NCBI RefSeq assembly: GCF_015689335.1 | Contig: NZ_CP065053.1 | Coordinates: forward strand, 4,588,001-4,652,000 | DNA: 64,000 bases | Source of the DNA: Massilia antarctica | GTDB lineage: Bacteria > Pseudomonadota > Gammaproteobacteria > Burkholderiales > Burkholderiaceae_D | Reading direction: 5' to 3' | Shown: piece after piece, positions 44,477 through 52,621 of the stretch | Layout: each line of letters begins with the position of its first letter | Numbering within the stretch: the first letter of the stretch is position 1 | Notes under the pieces: model-generated | Database searches by the model: none | What the model was told of the DNA's origin: nothing | What the model saw: the letters and a program-made list of their open reading frames with translations, nothing else | Program-made: the position numbers and the translations under genes

Positions 44477-45091
44477 ATGCCCTACGTATCCACCTTTTTC
44501 AACGGCCTCGCCTTGTGCGCCGGGCTGATCGTCGCCATCGGATCGCAGAACGCGCACGTGCTGCGTACCGGCCTCAAGCGCGAACACGTGGGCCTGACCG
44601 TGGCGGCCTGCATCCTCATCGATGCCGTGCTGATCGGACTTGGTGTGGCCGGGGTCGGCACCGTGGTGCAATCGTCGCCACTGCTGCTCGGTGCGGCGCG
44701 CTGGGGCGGCGCGGCCTTCCTGCTGTGGTACGGCCTGCGCAGCTGGCGCGCCGTGTTCGCCAGCGCCGCGCTGACGGTGGCACCCGCAGCCGCCCGCATC
44801 GGCGCGCGCCAGGCCCTGGCCAAGGTGGTGGCGCTGTCGCTGCTTAATCCGCATGTCTATCTCGATACGGTGGTCTTGCTCGGTGCCATCGGCGGAAATT
44901 TCGCCCCGCCGGAACGCCCCGCCTTTGCACTGGGCGCGATGAGCGCCTCGGCCCTGTGGTTCTGCGCGCTTGGCTATGGCGCAACGCGGCTGTCCGGCCT
45001 GTTTGCCCGTCCCGCCGCGTGGAAGTGGATCGATGGCCTGACCGGCAGCATGATGCTGGCGCTGTCGGCCTCGGTCGCCTTCGGCAGCTGA
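44477..45091 (+). CDS. argO: LysE/ArgO-family amino-acid exporter
   Basis: A 204-residue inner-membrane exporter of the LysE superfamily with five to six helices. The family start is FFNGLALCAGLIVAIGSQNA (about 6-25), matching the G-x-Q-N-A motif. SLLNPHVYLDTVVLLGAIGG (about 120-139) is the second signature, with NPH-YLD conserved in ArgO/LysE. It exports basic amino acids such as arginine, lysine or analogues. CCAGGAG precedes the ATG. Divergent from the ArgP-type regulator with a palindrome in the 113-bp gap, which implies regulation by that protein. Confidence 0.93.
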   Translation: MPYVSTFFNGLALCAGLIVAIGSQNAHVLRTGLKREHVGLTVAACILIDAVLIGLGVAGVGTVVQSSPLLLGAARWGGAAFLLWYGLRSWRAVFASAALTVAPAAARIGARQALAKVVALSLLNPHVYLDTVVLLGAIGGNFAPPERPAFALGAMSASALWFCALGYGATRLSGLFARPAAWKWIDGLTGSMMLALSASVAFGS

Positions 45092-45210
45092 CGCCGTTCG
45101 CCGCCGGCGCCGTCATTCGCCGGCCGCCATACGCCATTCGCCGAAATCCGCTGTGCAGGGCTGCCGCCCCGTTGTATCGTTGCGCCTGAACTGACTACAC
45201 AGGAGCCAAC

Positions 45211-45585
45211 GTGTCCAACAAATCCTCTTACGAATGGCGCAAGCAATTGATGTGGGGCTTGCTGCTGATCGGCTTCGGCACCATCGTCCTGCTCGACCAG
45301 ATGGACCTGTTTTACGTCGATGGCCTCTGGCATTACGCGCCGCTGGTGCTGACCGTCATGGGCCTGAACAAAATGATCGGCTTTCCAACCGCCAAAGACT
45401 TCACCGCCGGCCTGTGGATGGTCTTCCTGAGCCTGTGGCTGCTTTCCGTGTTTGAAAATCTGTTCGGACTGACCTTCAGCAACGGTTGGCCGATCCCTGT
45501 TATCTTTTGCGGCGTGACCATGATCCTGGAACCGTTCATCGAACGCCGCCTCGCACCCGATCAGGAGCCGCACGATGAAAAATGA
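45211..45585 (+). CDS. LiaF/LiaI-type small membrane protein
   Basis: A 124-residue membrane protein with four hydrophobic segments, among them LMWGLLLIGFGTIVLLDQMD (about 13-32) and HYAPLVLTVMGLNKMIGFP. The W-G-x-x-x-I-x-x-G-x-x-x-L-LD pattern is shared with the N-terminus of the next gene product and with LiaI/LiaF-like families. It starts at GTG with AGGAG upstream. Its end overlaps the next gene by 11 bp. It begins a four-gene unit with a LytS-type kinase and LytTR regulator, so it likely helps sense envelope state. Confidence 0.8.
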   Translation: MSNKSSYEWRKQLMWGLLLIGFGTIVLLDQMDLFYVDGLWHYAPLVLTVMGLNKMIGFPTAKDFTAGLWMVFLSLWLLSVFENLFGLTFSNGWPIPVIFCGVTMILEPFIERRLAPDQEPHDEK

Positions 45586-46369
45586 TACCCGCCACTCCGG
45601 CATTCCCAACCAGGTCTGGCTCGGCCTGGCGGTGATCGCCTTCGGCTTGCTGTTCCTGCTCGATAACCTGAACATCATCGACCGCCACCGCGTGCTGCAC
45701 TACTGGCCCGTGCTGGTCGTCATAGGCGGCTTGGTCAAGTATGCCGGGGCCGAAACGCAGCACGAGCGCATGGTGTTCGGCCTGATCACCGCCGCCGGCG
45801 TCATCCTCACGCTCAACCGGCTCGGCTACGGCTACTTTTTCAACGCCCGCACCCTGTGGCCGGTGTTGCTGATCCTGCTCGGCATCGGCGTCATTCACAA
45901 AGCCATGCGCAAGGGCGTCACGCCGCACCCCGTGCCGCTCAAGGACGATGTCGATGTCGATGTCGATGTCGATGCCGATGCCGATGCCTGGGCCAAGCCC
46001 GGTGCCGCTGCAGATGCCAGGGCCAAGGCCGGTGCCGATGCCAACGCCGTCGTCGACATCACGGCGATCCTGGGCGGCTTCGAGCGCCGCATCAGCACCC
46101 CGGCCTTCCGCGGCGGCGACATATGCGCCATCATGGGCGGCTGCGTGCTGGACTTGCGCGACTCGTCGATCGTCGGCGACGCCGAACTGAACGTGTTCGC
46201 GGTCATGGGCGGCATCACCATCAAATGTCCGCCCGACTGGAGCGTCGTGCTCAAAGGCGTGCCGATCCTCGGCGGCTTCGAGGAAAAAACCTCGCCCGCA
46301 CCCGGCACCGGCAAGCGCCTCACGATCCGGGGCTACGCGATCATGGGCGGCGTGGAAGTGCGCAATTGA
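45575..46369 (+). CDS. LiaF-like membrane protein with adhesin-type C-terminal domain
   Basis: A 264-residue protein. The first 110 residues have three to four helices (VWLGLAVIAFGLLFLLDNLN; LHYWPVLVVIGGLVKYAG; LWPVLLILLGIGVIHKAM). An Asp-Val/Asp-Ala repeat and Ala-rich linker (about 124-150) lead to a C-terminal LiaF-type beta domain (about 155-264), with repeated AIMGG-like turns (DITAILGGFERR, ICAIMGGCVLDLRD, VFAVMGGITIKCP, YAIMGGVEVRN). LiaF-like proteins restrain cell-wall-stress kinases in Gram-positives; a similar role for the kinase encoded next is inferred. TGATG overlap with the kinase gene. Confidence 0.87.
   Translation: MKNDTRHSGIPNQVWLGLAVIAFGLLFLLDNLNIIDRHRVLHYWPVLVVIGGLVKYAGAETQHERMVFGLITAAGVILTLNRLGYGYFFNARTLWPVLLILLGIGVIHKAMRKGVTPHPVPLKDDVDVDVDVDADADAWAKPGAAADARAKAGADANAVVDITAILGGFERRISTPAFRGGDICAIMGGCVLDLRDSSIVGDAELNVFAVMGGITIKCPPDWSVVLKGVPILGGFEEKTSPAPGTGKRLTIRGYAIMGGVEVRN
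45947..45988 (+). repeat. In-frame hexanucleotide repeat
   Basis: Four GATGTC units (45947-45970) then three GATGCC units (45971-45988) encode Asp-Val x4 and Asp-Ala x3 in the linker of the LiaF-like protein. Unit gain or loss would change length without shifting frame. Confidence 0.9.
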
Positions 46370-47451
46370 TGCAAGGGCCGTTTTCCATGCGGCGCGGCGC
46401 GGGCCTGTACCTGCTCGCGTGGCTGCTGCTGGCGATCCTGTTCGCGGGCCTGATCATGGCCGCAACCGGCGCCGCATGGACCAACGGCTTGCTCCTTGCC
46501 GTACCGGTGACCCTGGTGTATGCCTGCGCCACCGGCTTTTCAAGCTACTACCTGTGCCGCGCCTATCCGCTGGGCGAACGCAGCGCTCTCTCCGTGCTGC
46601 TGGTCTTCGCCGTCGCGTCGGTATGGGCCGGCGTGCTGTGGACCACCTTGTGCGCCGCGTGGAACAGTGCCTGCGAATCGCTTGGCCTGCCCTGGGCCGG
46701 GGTGCCCATGACCGCCCCCTTGCAGGCAATGATTGTCGGCCTGGGCGTGATTCTGTATGCGATGTCGGCGGTGGCGCACTACCTGGCATTCGAATTCCAG
46801 CGCGCGCGCGCTGCCGAACGGCGCGAACTCGAAGCGGCGCTGACGGCGCAGAGCGCCGAACTGCGCATGCTGCGCACCCAGATCGACCCGCACTTCCTGT
46901 TCAACAGCCTCAATTCGATCAGCGCGCTCACCTCCATCGATGCGGCCCGCGCGCGCGACATGACGGTGCGCCTCGCCGATTTTTTCCGCCATAGCCTGGG
47001 GCTGGAAGCGAGCCGTAAAGTTACCCTGGAAGCGGAAGCGGCCTTGGCGATGCACTTCATCGCCATCGAAAAGGTGCGTTTCGGCGCGCGCCTGAACGTC
47101 GAGCAGGCGATCGATGCCGACGCGCTCGATTGCCTGCTGCCGCCGATGATCCTGCAGCCGCTGGTCGAAAACGCGGTCAAGCATGGCATCGCCAACCTGA
47201 CCGGCGGCGGCACCATCCGCATCGCGGCGCAGCGCGCCGGCCCGGTACTGAACGTCGTCGTGGAAAACGACATCGACGATGAGCCGGCCGTCAGTGGCAA
47301 GGGGATTGGCCTGGCCAACGTACGCCAGCGCCTCGCCGTCGCCTACGGCCACGAGGCCGGCATCGTCTGGACGCGCGAGGCGCGCCTGTTCCGGGTCGCG
47401 CTGTCGCTGCCCGCCCACACGAGCGAAGCGGAACCATCATGCGCGTCATAA
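46369..47451 (+). CDS. LytS/YehU-type sensor histidine kinase
   Basis: A 360-residue membrane kinase. Four hydrophobic segments lie in the first 140 residues (LYLLAWLLLAILFAGLIMAA, LLLAVPVTLVYACATGF, and so on). The His_kinase domain has the phospho-acceptor His in LRTQIDPHFLFNSLNSISAL (about 168-187). The ATP-binding part has LLPPMILQPLVENAVKHGI (about 249-267) and GIGLANVRQRLAVAYG. This is the class that pairs with LytTR regulators, and such a gene follows with a 13-bp overlap. Start at 46369 overlaps the preceding stop; an ATG 18 bp later is possible. Confidence 0.92.
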   Translation: MQGPFSMRRGAGLYLLAWLLLAILFAGLIMAATGAAWTNGLLLAVPVTLVYACATGFSSYYLCRAYPLGERSALSVLLVFAVASVWAGVLWTTLCAAWNSACESLGLPWAGVPMTAPLQAMIVGLGVILYAMSAVAHYLAFEFQRARAAERRELEAALTAQSAELRMLRTQIDPHFLFNSLNSISALTSIDAARARDMTVRLADFFRHSLGLEASRKVTLEAEAALAMHFIAIEKVRFGARLNVEQAIDADALDCLLPPMILQPLVENAVKHGIANLTGGGTIRIAAQRAGPVLNVVVENDIDDEPAVSGKGIGLANVRQRLAVAYGHEAGIVWTREARLFRVALSLPAHTSEAEPSCAS

Positions 47452-48161
47452 TCGTCGACGATGAAGACCTCGCGCGCGCCCTGGTGCGCGAGTTCTTGGC
47501 CAGCGATCCCGATGTCGACATCGTGGCCGAATGCGCGAACGGCTTCGACGCCGTCAAGGCCATCACCGAACTGGCGCCGGACCTGGTCTTCCTCGACATC
47601 CAGATGCCCAAGCTGAACGGCTTCGAGGTGATGGAACTGGCCGGCAGCAAGGCGCGCACCATTTTTGTGACCGCGTTCGACCAGTACGCGCTCAAGGCCT
47701 TCGATATCCACGCCGTCGATTACCTGCTCAAACCCTTCAGCCAGCAGCGTTTCGACGCCGCGCTGGCGCATGCGCGCACCCATGCCGCAAAAGACGGGGT
47801 CGACGCCGTGCTGCGCGATGCAGCGCTGCGCGCCAAACCGCTGGAGCGGGTGCTGATCCGCGACGGCGCGCGCGTCCACGTCATCGCCGCCGGCCAGATC
47901 GACTACATCGAAGCGCAAGATGACTACGTGCGCATCAGCGCCGGCGGCAAGCACTACCTGAAAAACCAGAGCCTGTCGGAACTCGCAAGCCAGCTCGATC
48001 CGGCTCTCTTCGTGCGCATTCACCGCTCCTGGCTGCTCAACCTCGGCGCCATCGACCGCATCGAGCAGGGCCGCGACAGCCACACCGCGATCCTCATGGA
48101 TGGCACCCGCCTGCCGGTCAGCCGCAGCGGCTTCCAGAAGCTCAGGGACTTGATCGGCTGA
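47439..48161 (+). CDS. LytTR-family response regulator
   Basis: A 240-residue DNA-binding response regulator. The receiver (about 1-120) has VIIVDDEDLARALV, acceptor Asp in LVFLDIQMPKLNGFEV (about 53), Thr in IFVTAFDQYALKAF and Lys in VDYLLKPFSQQRFD. The LytTR domain (about 135-238) has IDYIEAQDDYVRISAGGKHY and FVRIHRSWLLNLGAID plus LPVSRSGFQKLRDLIG. LytTR proteins bind direct repeats upstream of target promoters. It is the output of the kinase encoded just upstream; targets are not evident from the window. Confidence 0.94.
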   Translation: MRVIIVDDEDLARALVREFLASDPDVDIVAECANGFDAVKAITELAPDLVFLDIQMPKLNGFEVMELAGSKARTIFVTAFDQYALKAFDIHAVDYLLKPFSQQRFDAALAHARTHAAKDGVDAVLRDAALRAKPLERVLIRDGARVHVIAAGQIDYIEAQDDYVRISAGGKHYLKNQSLSELASQLDPALFVRIHRSWLLNLGAIDRIEQGRDSHTAILMDGTRLPVSRSGFQKLRDLIG

Positions 48162-48171
48162 CACCCGCCCC

Positions 48172-48270
48172 CGTCGTTCCCACCACCACCTCCGTCGTTC
48201 CCACCACCACAGCGTCGTTCCCACCACCACAGCGTCGTTCCCACCACCACAGCGTCGTTCCCGCGCAGGG
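48172..48270 (+). repeat. Tandem 20-bp repeats
   Basis: Units CGTCGTTCCCACCACCACAG start at 48193, 48213 and 48233. A variant 21-bp unit starts at 48172, and a partial unit at 48253 changes into GTTCCCGCGCAGGG. There are no spacers, so this is a minisatellite that seems to have grown from the end of a dispersed repeat. Confidence 0.88.
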
Positions 48271-48400
48271 CTAGGCGCCCCCATGGCAACCCAAGTATGT
48301 TGATCCGCTAGTGGCCTCTATACGAACTTGGGTTCCCGCCTCTCCAGGAACTAGTCTTTGCCGCTAATTTGAGCAGCTTTGCGACTCCAAACCTCGAAAC

Positions 48401-48494
48401 CGTCGCTCCCGCGCAGGCGGAAACGCATGCGTTTCCCCCATAGCACCGTCGATATACGAATGTGCTATGGATTCCCGCCTGCGCGGGAATGACG
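48401..48494. repeat. Nested inverted-repeat (MITE-like) element
   Basis: Outer arms: CGTCGCTCCCGCGCAGGCGG (48401-48420) against a matching segment at 48472-48494, with a few mismatches. Inner arms: CCATAGCAC (48438-48446) and GTGCTATGG (48462-48470), exact. AAACGCATGCGTTT at 48421-48434 is itself a palindrome. ATTCCC-N8-GGGAAT at 48471-48490 has the same form as the neisserial dRS3 element. Confidence 0.8.
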
Positions 48495-48589
48495 GAGCTT
48501 AGGTTAGCGCCATTTGGAAGCGCCCTCGCACTTTGCACAGTTCCAAGAGATTTGAGGAGTTTCATAGAAACTGGGACCTGCGCGGGAAC
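48491..48589 (-). repeat. Dispersed 99-bp repeat, copy B
   Basis: Reverse complement matches 3709-3807 at 88 of 99 positions by eye. It abuts the nested inverted repeat. A short frame reading MKLLKSLGTVQ and ending in PAQAGIH text is a product of the repeat and not a gene. Confidence 0.85.
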
Positions 48590-48603
48590 GACGTAGTGGG
48601 TTT

Positions 48604-50859
48604 TTAAGTCAACGCAATGCGGCTCTGGTCCACATGCCACCAGCGCGGCAACAGCTCGCGCACCTCCGGCTGGGCGAAGCGGTCGTCGATCAGGTACACC
48701 ACGCCGCGGTCGCCCTCGGTACGGATCACCCGGCCCGCCGCCTGCACCACCTTCTGCATGCCCGGATACAGATACGTGTAGTCGTAGCCTGCACCGAAGG
48801 TCGCCTGCATGCGCTGGCGTATCTGTTCATTGACCGGATTCATTTGCGGCAGCCCGAGCGTGGCGATGAAAGCGCCGATCAGGCGCGCGCCCGGAAGGTC
48901 GATGCCTTCGCCGAAGGAGCCGCCCAAGACCGCAAATCCAACCCCGCGGCTCTCCAAGGTGAAGCGCCCCAGAAAAGCGTCGCGCTCCGTTTCGGCCATG
49001 CGGCGCGGCTGGCGGAACACGGGAATGTCGGGAAAATCGCGTTCCACGCGGTCGGCCACCTGGTCGAGATAATCGAAGCTGCTGAAAAACGCCAGGTAAT
49101 TGCCTGGCACCTGGGCGTACTGGCGCGCGATCAGCGCCGCGATCGGCGCCACCGAGCTGGCGCGGTGCGTAAAGCGCGTGGAAATGTCGCGCACCACGTG
49201 CACGCTCAACTGATCGGCCGCGAAGGGCGAGTCGATGTCGACCCAAGCCGTATCCGGCGGCAGGCCAAGCGCATCGCTGTAGTAGTTCCACGGACTGAGG
49301 GTGGCCGAAAACAGCGCCGTCGCGTGGGCCAGCGCAAAGCGCGGCTTGAGGAACGGCGCCGGCACGATGTTGCGGATCGCGAGCGTGGATGCGTGTGCGC
49401 CGTCGCGCGTGCAGTCGACCATCGAGTGCTCGGCGAAGGTTTCGGCCAGCCGGGCGAAGTGCAGGGCGTTGAAGTAAAAGCGCTGCAGGTCCGGTTCCAT
49501 CGGCCCCGGATTCTCCGCCAAAAAATCGGTGATCGCGCTCGCTGCGGTTTGCAGCGCATCGAGCAGTTTGGCGGGCGGCGCGTCGAGCACCTCGTAGCCC
49601 GCGCCATCCTTTGACGGCCAGCTGCGCCCCACCTTGTCGAGCGCTTTTTTCAGGTGCGCCGGCGCCACCGCGCGCGCCGCCCGCAGCGCGCCGCGTTCCA
49701 GGTCGGCCGAATACATCTTGCGCGCGCGCGACACCATGTTGTGCGCCTCGTCCACCAGCACGCTGACCCGCCACTGGTTGGCCAGGGCCAGCCCGTACAG
49801 CATCGCGCCCATGTCGAAGTAGTAGTTGTAGTCGCCCACCACCACATCGCTCCAGCGCACCATTTCGCTGCCCAGGTAGTACGGGCACACCTGGTGCGCC
49901 AGCGCGACCTCGCGCAAGCCCTCGCGGTCGAGCAGGGGAACGTCGATCGCCGCGCTGCGCGCTGCCGGCAACCGGTCGTAGAAGCCCTTGGCCAGCGGGC
50001 AGGAGTCGCCATGGCAAGTTTTGTCCGGATGCTCGCAGGCCTTGTCGCGCGCGACCAGTTCCAGCACGCGCAGCGGCATGCCAGGCGCGCTGCGCTTGAT
50101 CGCCTGCGCCGCGTCGAGCGCCAGCTTGCGGCCCGGGGTCTTGGCCGCAAGGTAGAACACCTTGTCCAGGCGGTGCAGCGGCGCGGCCTTGAGGACCGGG
50201 AACAGGGTGCCGACGGTCTTGCCGATGCCGGTCGGCGCCTGCGCCAGCACGCAACGCGCGCCGCTGTTGGCGCGGAAGATGGTTTCGGCCAGGTCGCGCT
50301 GGCCCGGACGGAAGGCCGGATGCGGGAAGCGCAGCGCGCCCAGTGCAGCGTCGCGCGCGGCGCGGTGCGCCAGTTCCTGCGCGGCCCACACAACGAAGCG
50401 CTCGCACTGTTCGGTGAACATGGCGCGCAGCTCGGCCGCGCCGCGGGTTTCGCGCAGCACGGTTTCGGTCTGCTTGCCGATGTCGAAGTACACCAGTGCC
50501 AGCGACACCTCATCGAGCCCAAGCTGCGCGCACAGCAGGTGCCCGTACACGCGTACCTGGGCCCAGTGCAGGTGGCGGTGGTTGGCCGGCATGCGATCGA
50601 GGTCGCCCCGATAGGTCTTGATTTCCTCGATCAGGTTCTGGGCCGGATCGTAGCCGTCGGCCCGTCCGCGCACCAGCAGCGGGCCGTATTCGCCGGACAG
50701 GCTGACCTCTTTCTGGTAACCCGGGCCGCGCCGCTCGGTCACCACGGCGTGGCCGGCCATGCCTTCCTGGGCGGTGGGCGAGGGCGTGAAGCGCAGGTCC
50801 AGGTCGCCCTGCTTGGCAGAAAATTCGCACAGGGCACGCACCGCGACAACGTAGCTCAC
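48604..50859 (-). CDS. Rad3/XPD-DinG-like helicase with N-terminal nuclease-like domain
   Basis: A 751-residue superfamily 2 DNA helicase. The N-terminal 180 residues resemble a PD-(D/E)XK nuclease: VRGRADGYDP with Asp at about 69, then IEEIKTYRG with the E-x-K pair. The helicase core has Walker A QAPTGIGKTVG (about 208), four Fe-S-type cysteines in CEHPDKTCHGDSC and HQVCPYYLG (about 280-325), the DEAH box VLVDEAHNM (about 370), SATLSPWNY and QAAGRVIRTEGDRG near the end. The start is GTG with GAGG upstream, 8 bp after the FAN1-like stop, so it shares that gene's LexA-type promoter. It probably unwinds damaged DNA structures for the partner nuclease. Confidence 0.92.
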   Translation of the reverse strand: MSYVVAVRALCEFSAKQGDLDLRFTPSPTAQEGMAGHAVVTERRGPGYQKEVSLSGEYGPLLVRGRADGYDPAQNLIEEIKTYRGDLDRMPANHRHLHWAQVRVYGHLLCAQLGLDEVSLALVYFDIGKQTETVLRETRGAAELRAMFTEQCERFVVWAAQELAHRAARDAALGALRFPHPAFRPGQRDLAETIFRANSGARCVLAQAPTGIGKTVGTLFPVLKAAPLHRLDKVFYLAAKTPGRKLALDAAQAIKRSAPGMPLRVLELVARDKACEHPDKTCHGDSCPLAKGFYDRLPAARSAAIDVPLLDREGLREVALAHQVCPYYLGSEMVRWSDVVVGDYNYYFDMGAMLYGLALANQWRVSVLVDEAHNMVSRARKMYSADLERGALRAARAVAPAHLKKALDKVGRSWPSKDGAGYEVLDAPPAKLLDALQTAASAITDFLAENPGPMEPDLQRFYFNALHFARLAETFAEHSMVDCTRDGAHASTLAIRNIVPAPFLKPRFALAHATALFSATLSPWNYYSDALGLPPDTAWVDIDSPFAADQLSVHVVRDISTRFTHRASSVAPIAALIARQYAQVPGNYLAFFSSFDYLDQVADRVERDFPDIPVFRQPRRMAETERDAFLGRFTLESRGVGFAVLGGSFGEGIDLPGARLIGAFIATLGLPQMNPVNEQIRQRMQATFGAGYDYTYLYPGMQKVVQAAGRVIRTEGDRGVVYLIDDRFAQPEVRELLPRWWHVDQSRIALT

Positions 50860-50866
50860 GCGCGCC

Positions 50867-52519
50867 TCACGAACACGGCTGCGCCCACTGCAGGTAGCAC
50901 ACCGAAATAGGCATCTGGTGCGCGGCGCAGTATTCGATCCAGCGCAACTGGTTGTCCTGCAGGCGGTCGCCCGGGCCTTTGACTTCGATCATGTTGTAGC
51001 GCCGCTCGACGGGCCAGAACTGGATCAGGTCGGGGAAGCCGTTGCGGTTGGCCTTGATGTCGAGCAGGATGCGCTCGCACCATTTTTTCAGGTGCGGGGC
51101 TGGGATGCAGGCCAGCGCCATGTCGAGCAGCTCGGCGCTGAGCGCTTCCCAGGCCACGAACGGGGAGGCGATGCCGCGCTTGCCGTCGTAGTGGGCGCGG
51201 ATGGTGTCCTGGTAGCGGCCATCGTCGAGCTGGTCGAGGCAGGCGCGGAACTCGCGCTCGCGCCGGCGGTAAAAATCGGCGCTGTGCAGGTCGGCCGGGC
51301 CGCGGTGGAAGGGGTGGAAAAACGCCCCCGGAATGGCGCTGAAGATCGGGACCCAGCACAGTAGCCCGAACAGGGAATTGATCAGCGCGTTCTCGACATA
51401 GAACACGGGGGCGTCGGCGCGCGCCAGGTGGTCGCGCACGATGCCTTCGACCCACCAGCCCGGTTCAAGCGGCATCGGCAGGCTCAGGTCGAGGCGCGCA
51501 ACAAAGGGATTGCGGCGCGACGGCAGCGGCTGGTGCCCGAGCTTGCGGCGCAGGCGCGGGGCGATGCGCAGCAGTTGCTGGCGCTCGGCATCGCTTTCGG
51601 GCGCGGCCTGGGCCCGTTCCAGCAGCGCGTACGCCTCCGCATGGCGCGCGTGTTTTTCCAGCACGCGGATGGCGCGCGCCCGCGCACCGGGGAAATTGCA
51701 GCAGGCGTACAGCTCGAACGCCTGGCCCCAATCCTGCTGTTTTTCCACCTGCTGGGCGATCTGGAACATCAACCGTTCACGCCGGCTGTCGATCCACTCA
51801 TTGTCGAAAGCCTCACGCGGCAAGGCGGCCAGCACCTCGCGCAGGGCCTCGCCGGCCAGAAAGCGTTCCTTGCACTGGTGCAGAGCCAGATAATCGTCGA
51901 CATCGCGCCGGGTGCGGAAACCGCGCGAGGACGCCGAAAACTCGACTTTTTCGTACTGGAACAGGCCGAGGTCGGACAGCACGAATTCGGTCCAGTCCTG
52001 GCGCAGGTTGCCGAAGAAGATCAGGCGCAGGCGGTCGCACAGGGCCTTGACGGTAATGCTGTAGACCGTATCGGGCGAGTCGCGGTACCAGGCGGAAAAC
52101 GCGCGGGCGTCGCCGAAGGCGTCGCGCAGGGCGTCCAGCTGCTCGGCCTTGCGGGCGTTTTTTTCGTGCAGGGACAGGCTGAAAACCGTGCCGATTTCGG
52201 CCTTGAGCAGCAGCTCGAACAGTTCATCGAGGGTGATCACCGGGTCGCAATGGACCCAGCCGGTGGGCAGCAGGTGGCGCGCGGCCTCGACCGCGCAGCC
52301 GATTTCCGCGTAGTTCAGCTTGCTCGCACGAAACACCGTGCCCTTGCGCATGACCATGCGCACCAGCAGCGCGCGCGAGGCTTGCGGCAGCGAGGGGAAG
52401 GTGGCGATAAACGCTTGCTCCTCATCGGTGAGCAAGTCGCTGTAACGCCCGGCAATCCATTCCAGCACCTGGTGGAAGTTGTCCAGGTAGTAGAACTCAT
52501 TCTCAAGAACTTTGCGCAT
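50867..52519 (-). CDS. FAN1-type VRR-NUC structure-specific nuclease
   Basis: A 550-residue nuclease. The C-terminal VRR-NUC domain (about 440-550) carries the PD-(D/E)XK residues in NRNGFPDLIQFW and YNMIEVKGPGDRLQDNQLRW (Asp in GFPD, Glu and Lys in EVKGPGD). The helical N-terminal and middle regions (LVRMVMRKGTVFRASKLNYA, about 52-71; HARHAEAYALLERAQ, about 290) match bacterial FAN1 homologues, which incise branched DNA and help repair interstrand crosslinks. Length is normal for bacterial FAN1. A LexA-type box lies 26 bp upstream of the ATG. The helicase gene follows 8 bp downstream. Confidence 0.93.
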   Translation of the reverse strand: MRKVLENEFYYLDNFHQVLEWIAGRYSDLLTDEEQAFIATFPSLPQASRALLVRMVMRKGTVFRASKLNYAEIGCAVEAARHLLPTGWVHCDPVITLDELFELLLKAEIGTVFSLSLHEKNARKAEQLDALRDAFGDARAFSAWYRDSPDTVYSITVKALCDRLRLIFFGNLRQDWTEFVLSDLGLFQYEKVEFSASSRGFRTRRDVDDYLALHQCKERFLAGEALREVLAALPREAFDNEWIDSRRERLMFQIAQQVEKQQDWGQAFELYACCNFPGARARAIRVLEKHARHAEAYALLERAQAAPESDAERQQLLRIAPRLRRKLGHQPLPSRRNPFVARLDLSLPMPLEPGWWVEGIVRDHLARADAPVFYVENALINSLFGLLCWVPIFSAIPGAFFHPFHRGPADLHSADFYRRREREFRACLDQLDDGRYQDTIRAHYDGKRGIASPFVAWEALSAELLDMALACIPAPHLKKWCERILLDIKANRNGFPDLIQFWPVERRYNMIEVKGPGDRLQDNQLRWIEYCAAHQMPISVCYLQWAQPCS

Positions 52520-52544
52520 CGTACTGCTGGCAATCGACCGACAC

Positions 52545-52560
52545 CTGTAATTATGTACAG
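52545..52560. promoter_or_regulatory. LexA (SOS) box upstream of the FAN1-helicase operon
   Basis: CTGTAATTATGTACAG fits CTGT-N8-ACAG exactly, with an AT-rich core and flanking TA after it as in the gamma/beta-proteobacterial consensus. It ends 26 bp upstream of the FAN1-type ATG. A TTGACG (52581-52576, minus strand) upstream is a candidate -35, which would place the box over the -10. Confidence 0.85.
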
Positions 52561-52621
52561 TATATCGTCAGTGGCCGTCAAACCCCAGCAAAATCGCCGC
52601 GCGTCCATCCGTCCGTGGTTT

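Noticed and set aside
48172..48270. Possible CRISPR-like array
   Set aside because: Units are contiguous 20-bp copies with no unique spacers and there are no cas genes.
48308..48640. 110-codon minus-strand frame ending in PAQAGIH-type text
   Set aside because: It is made of dispersed repeat sequence and has no ribosome site.
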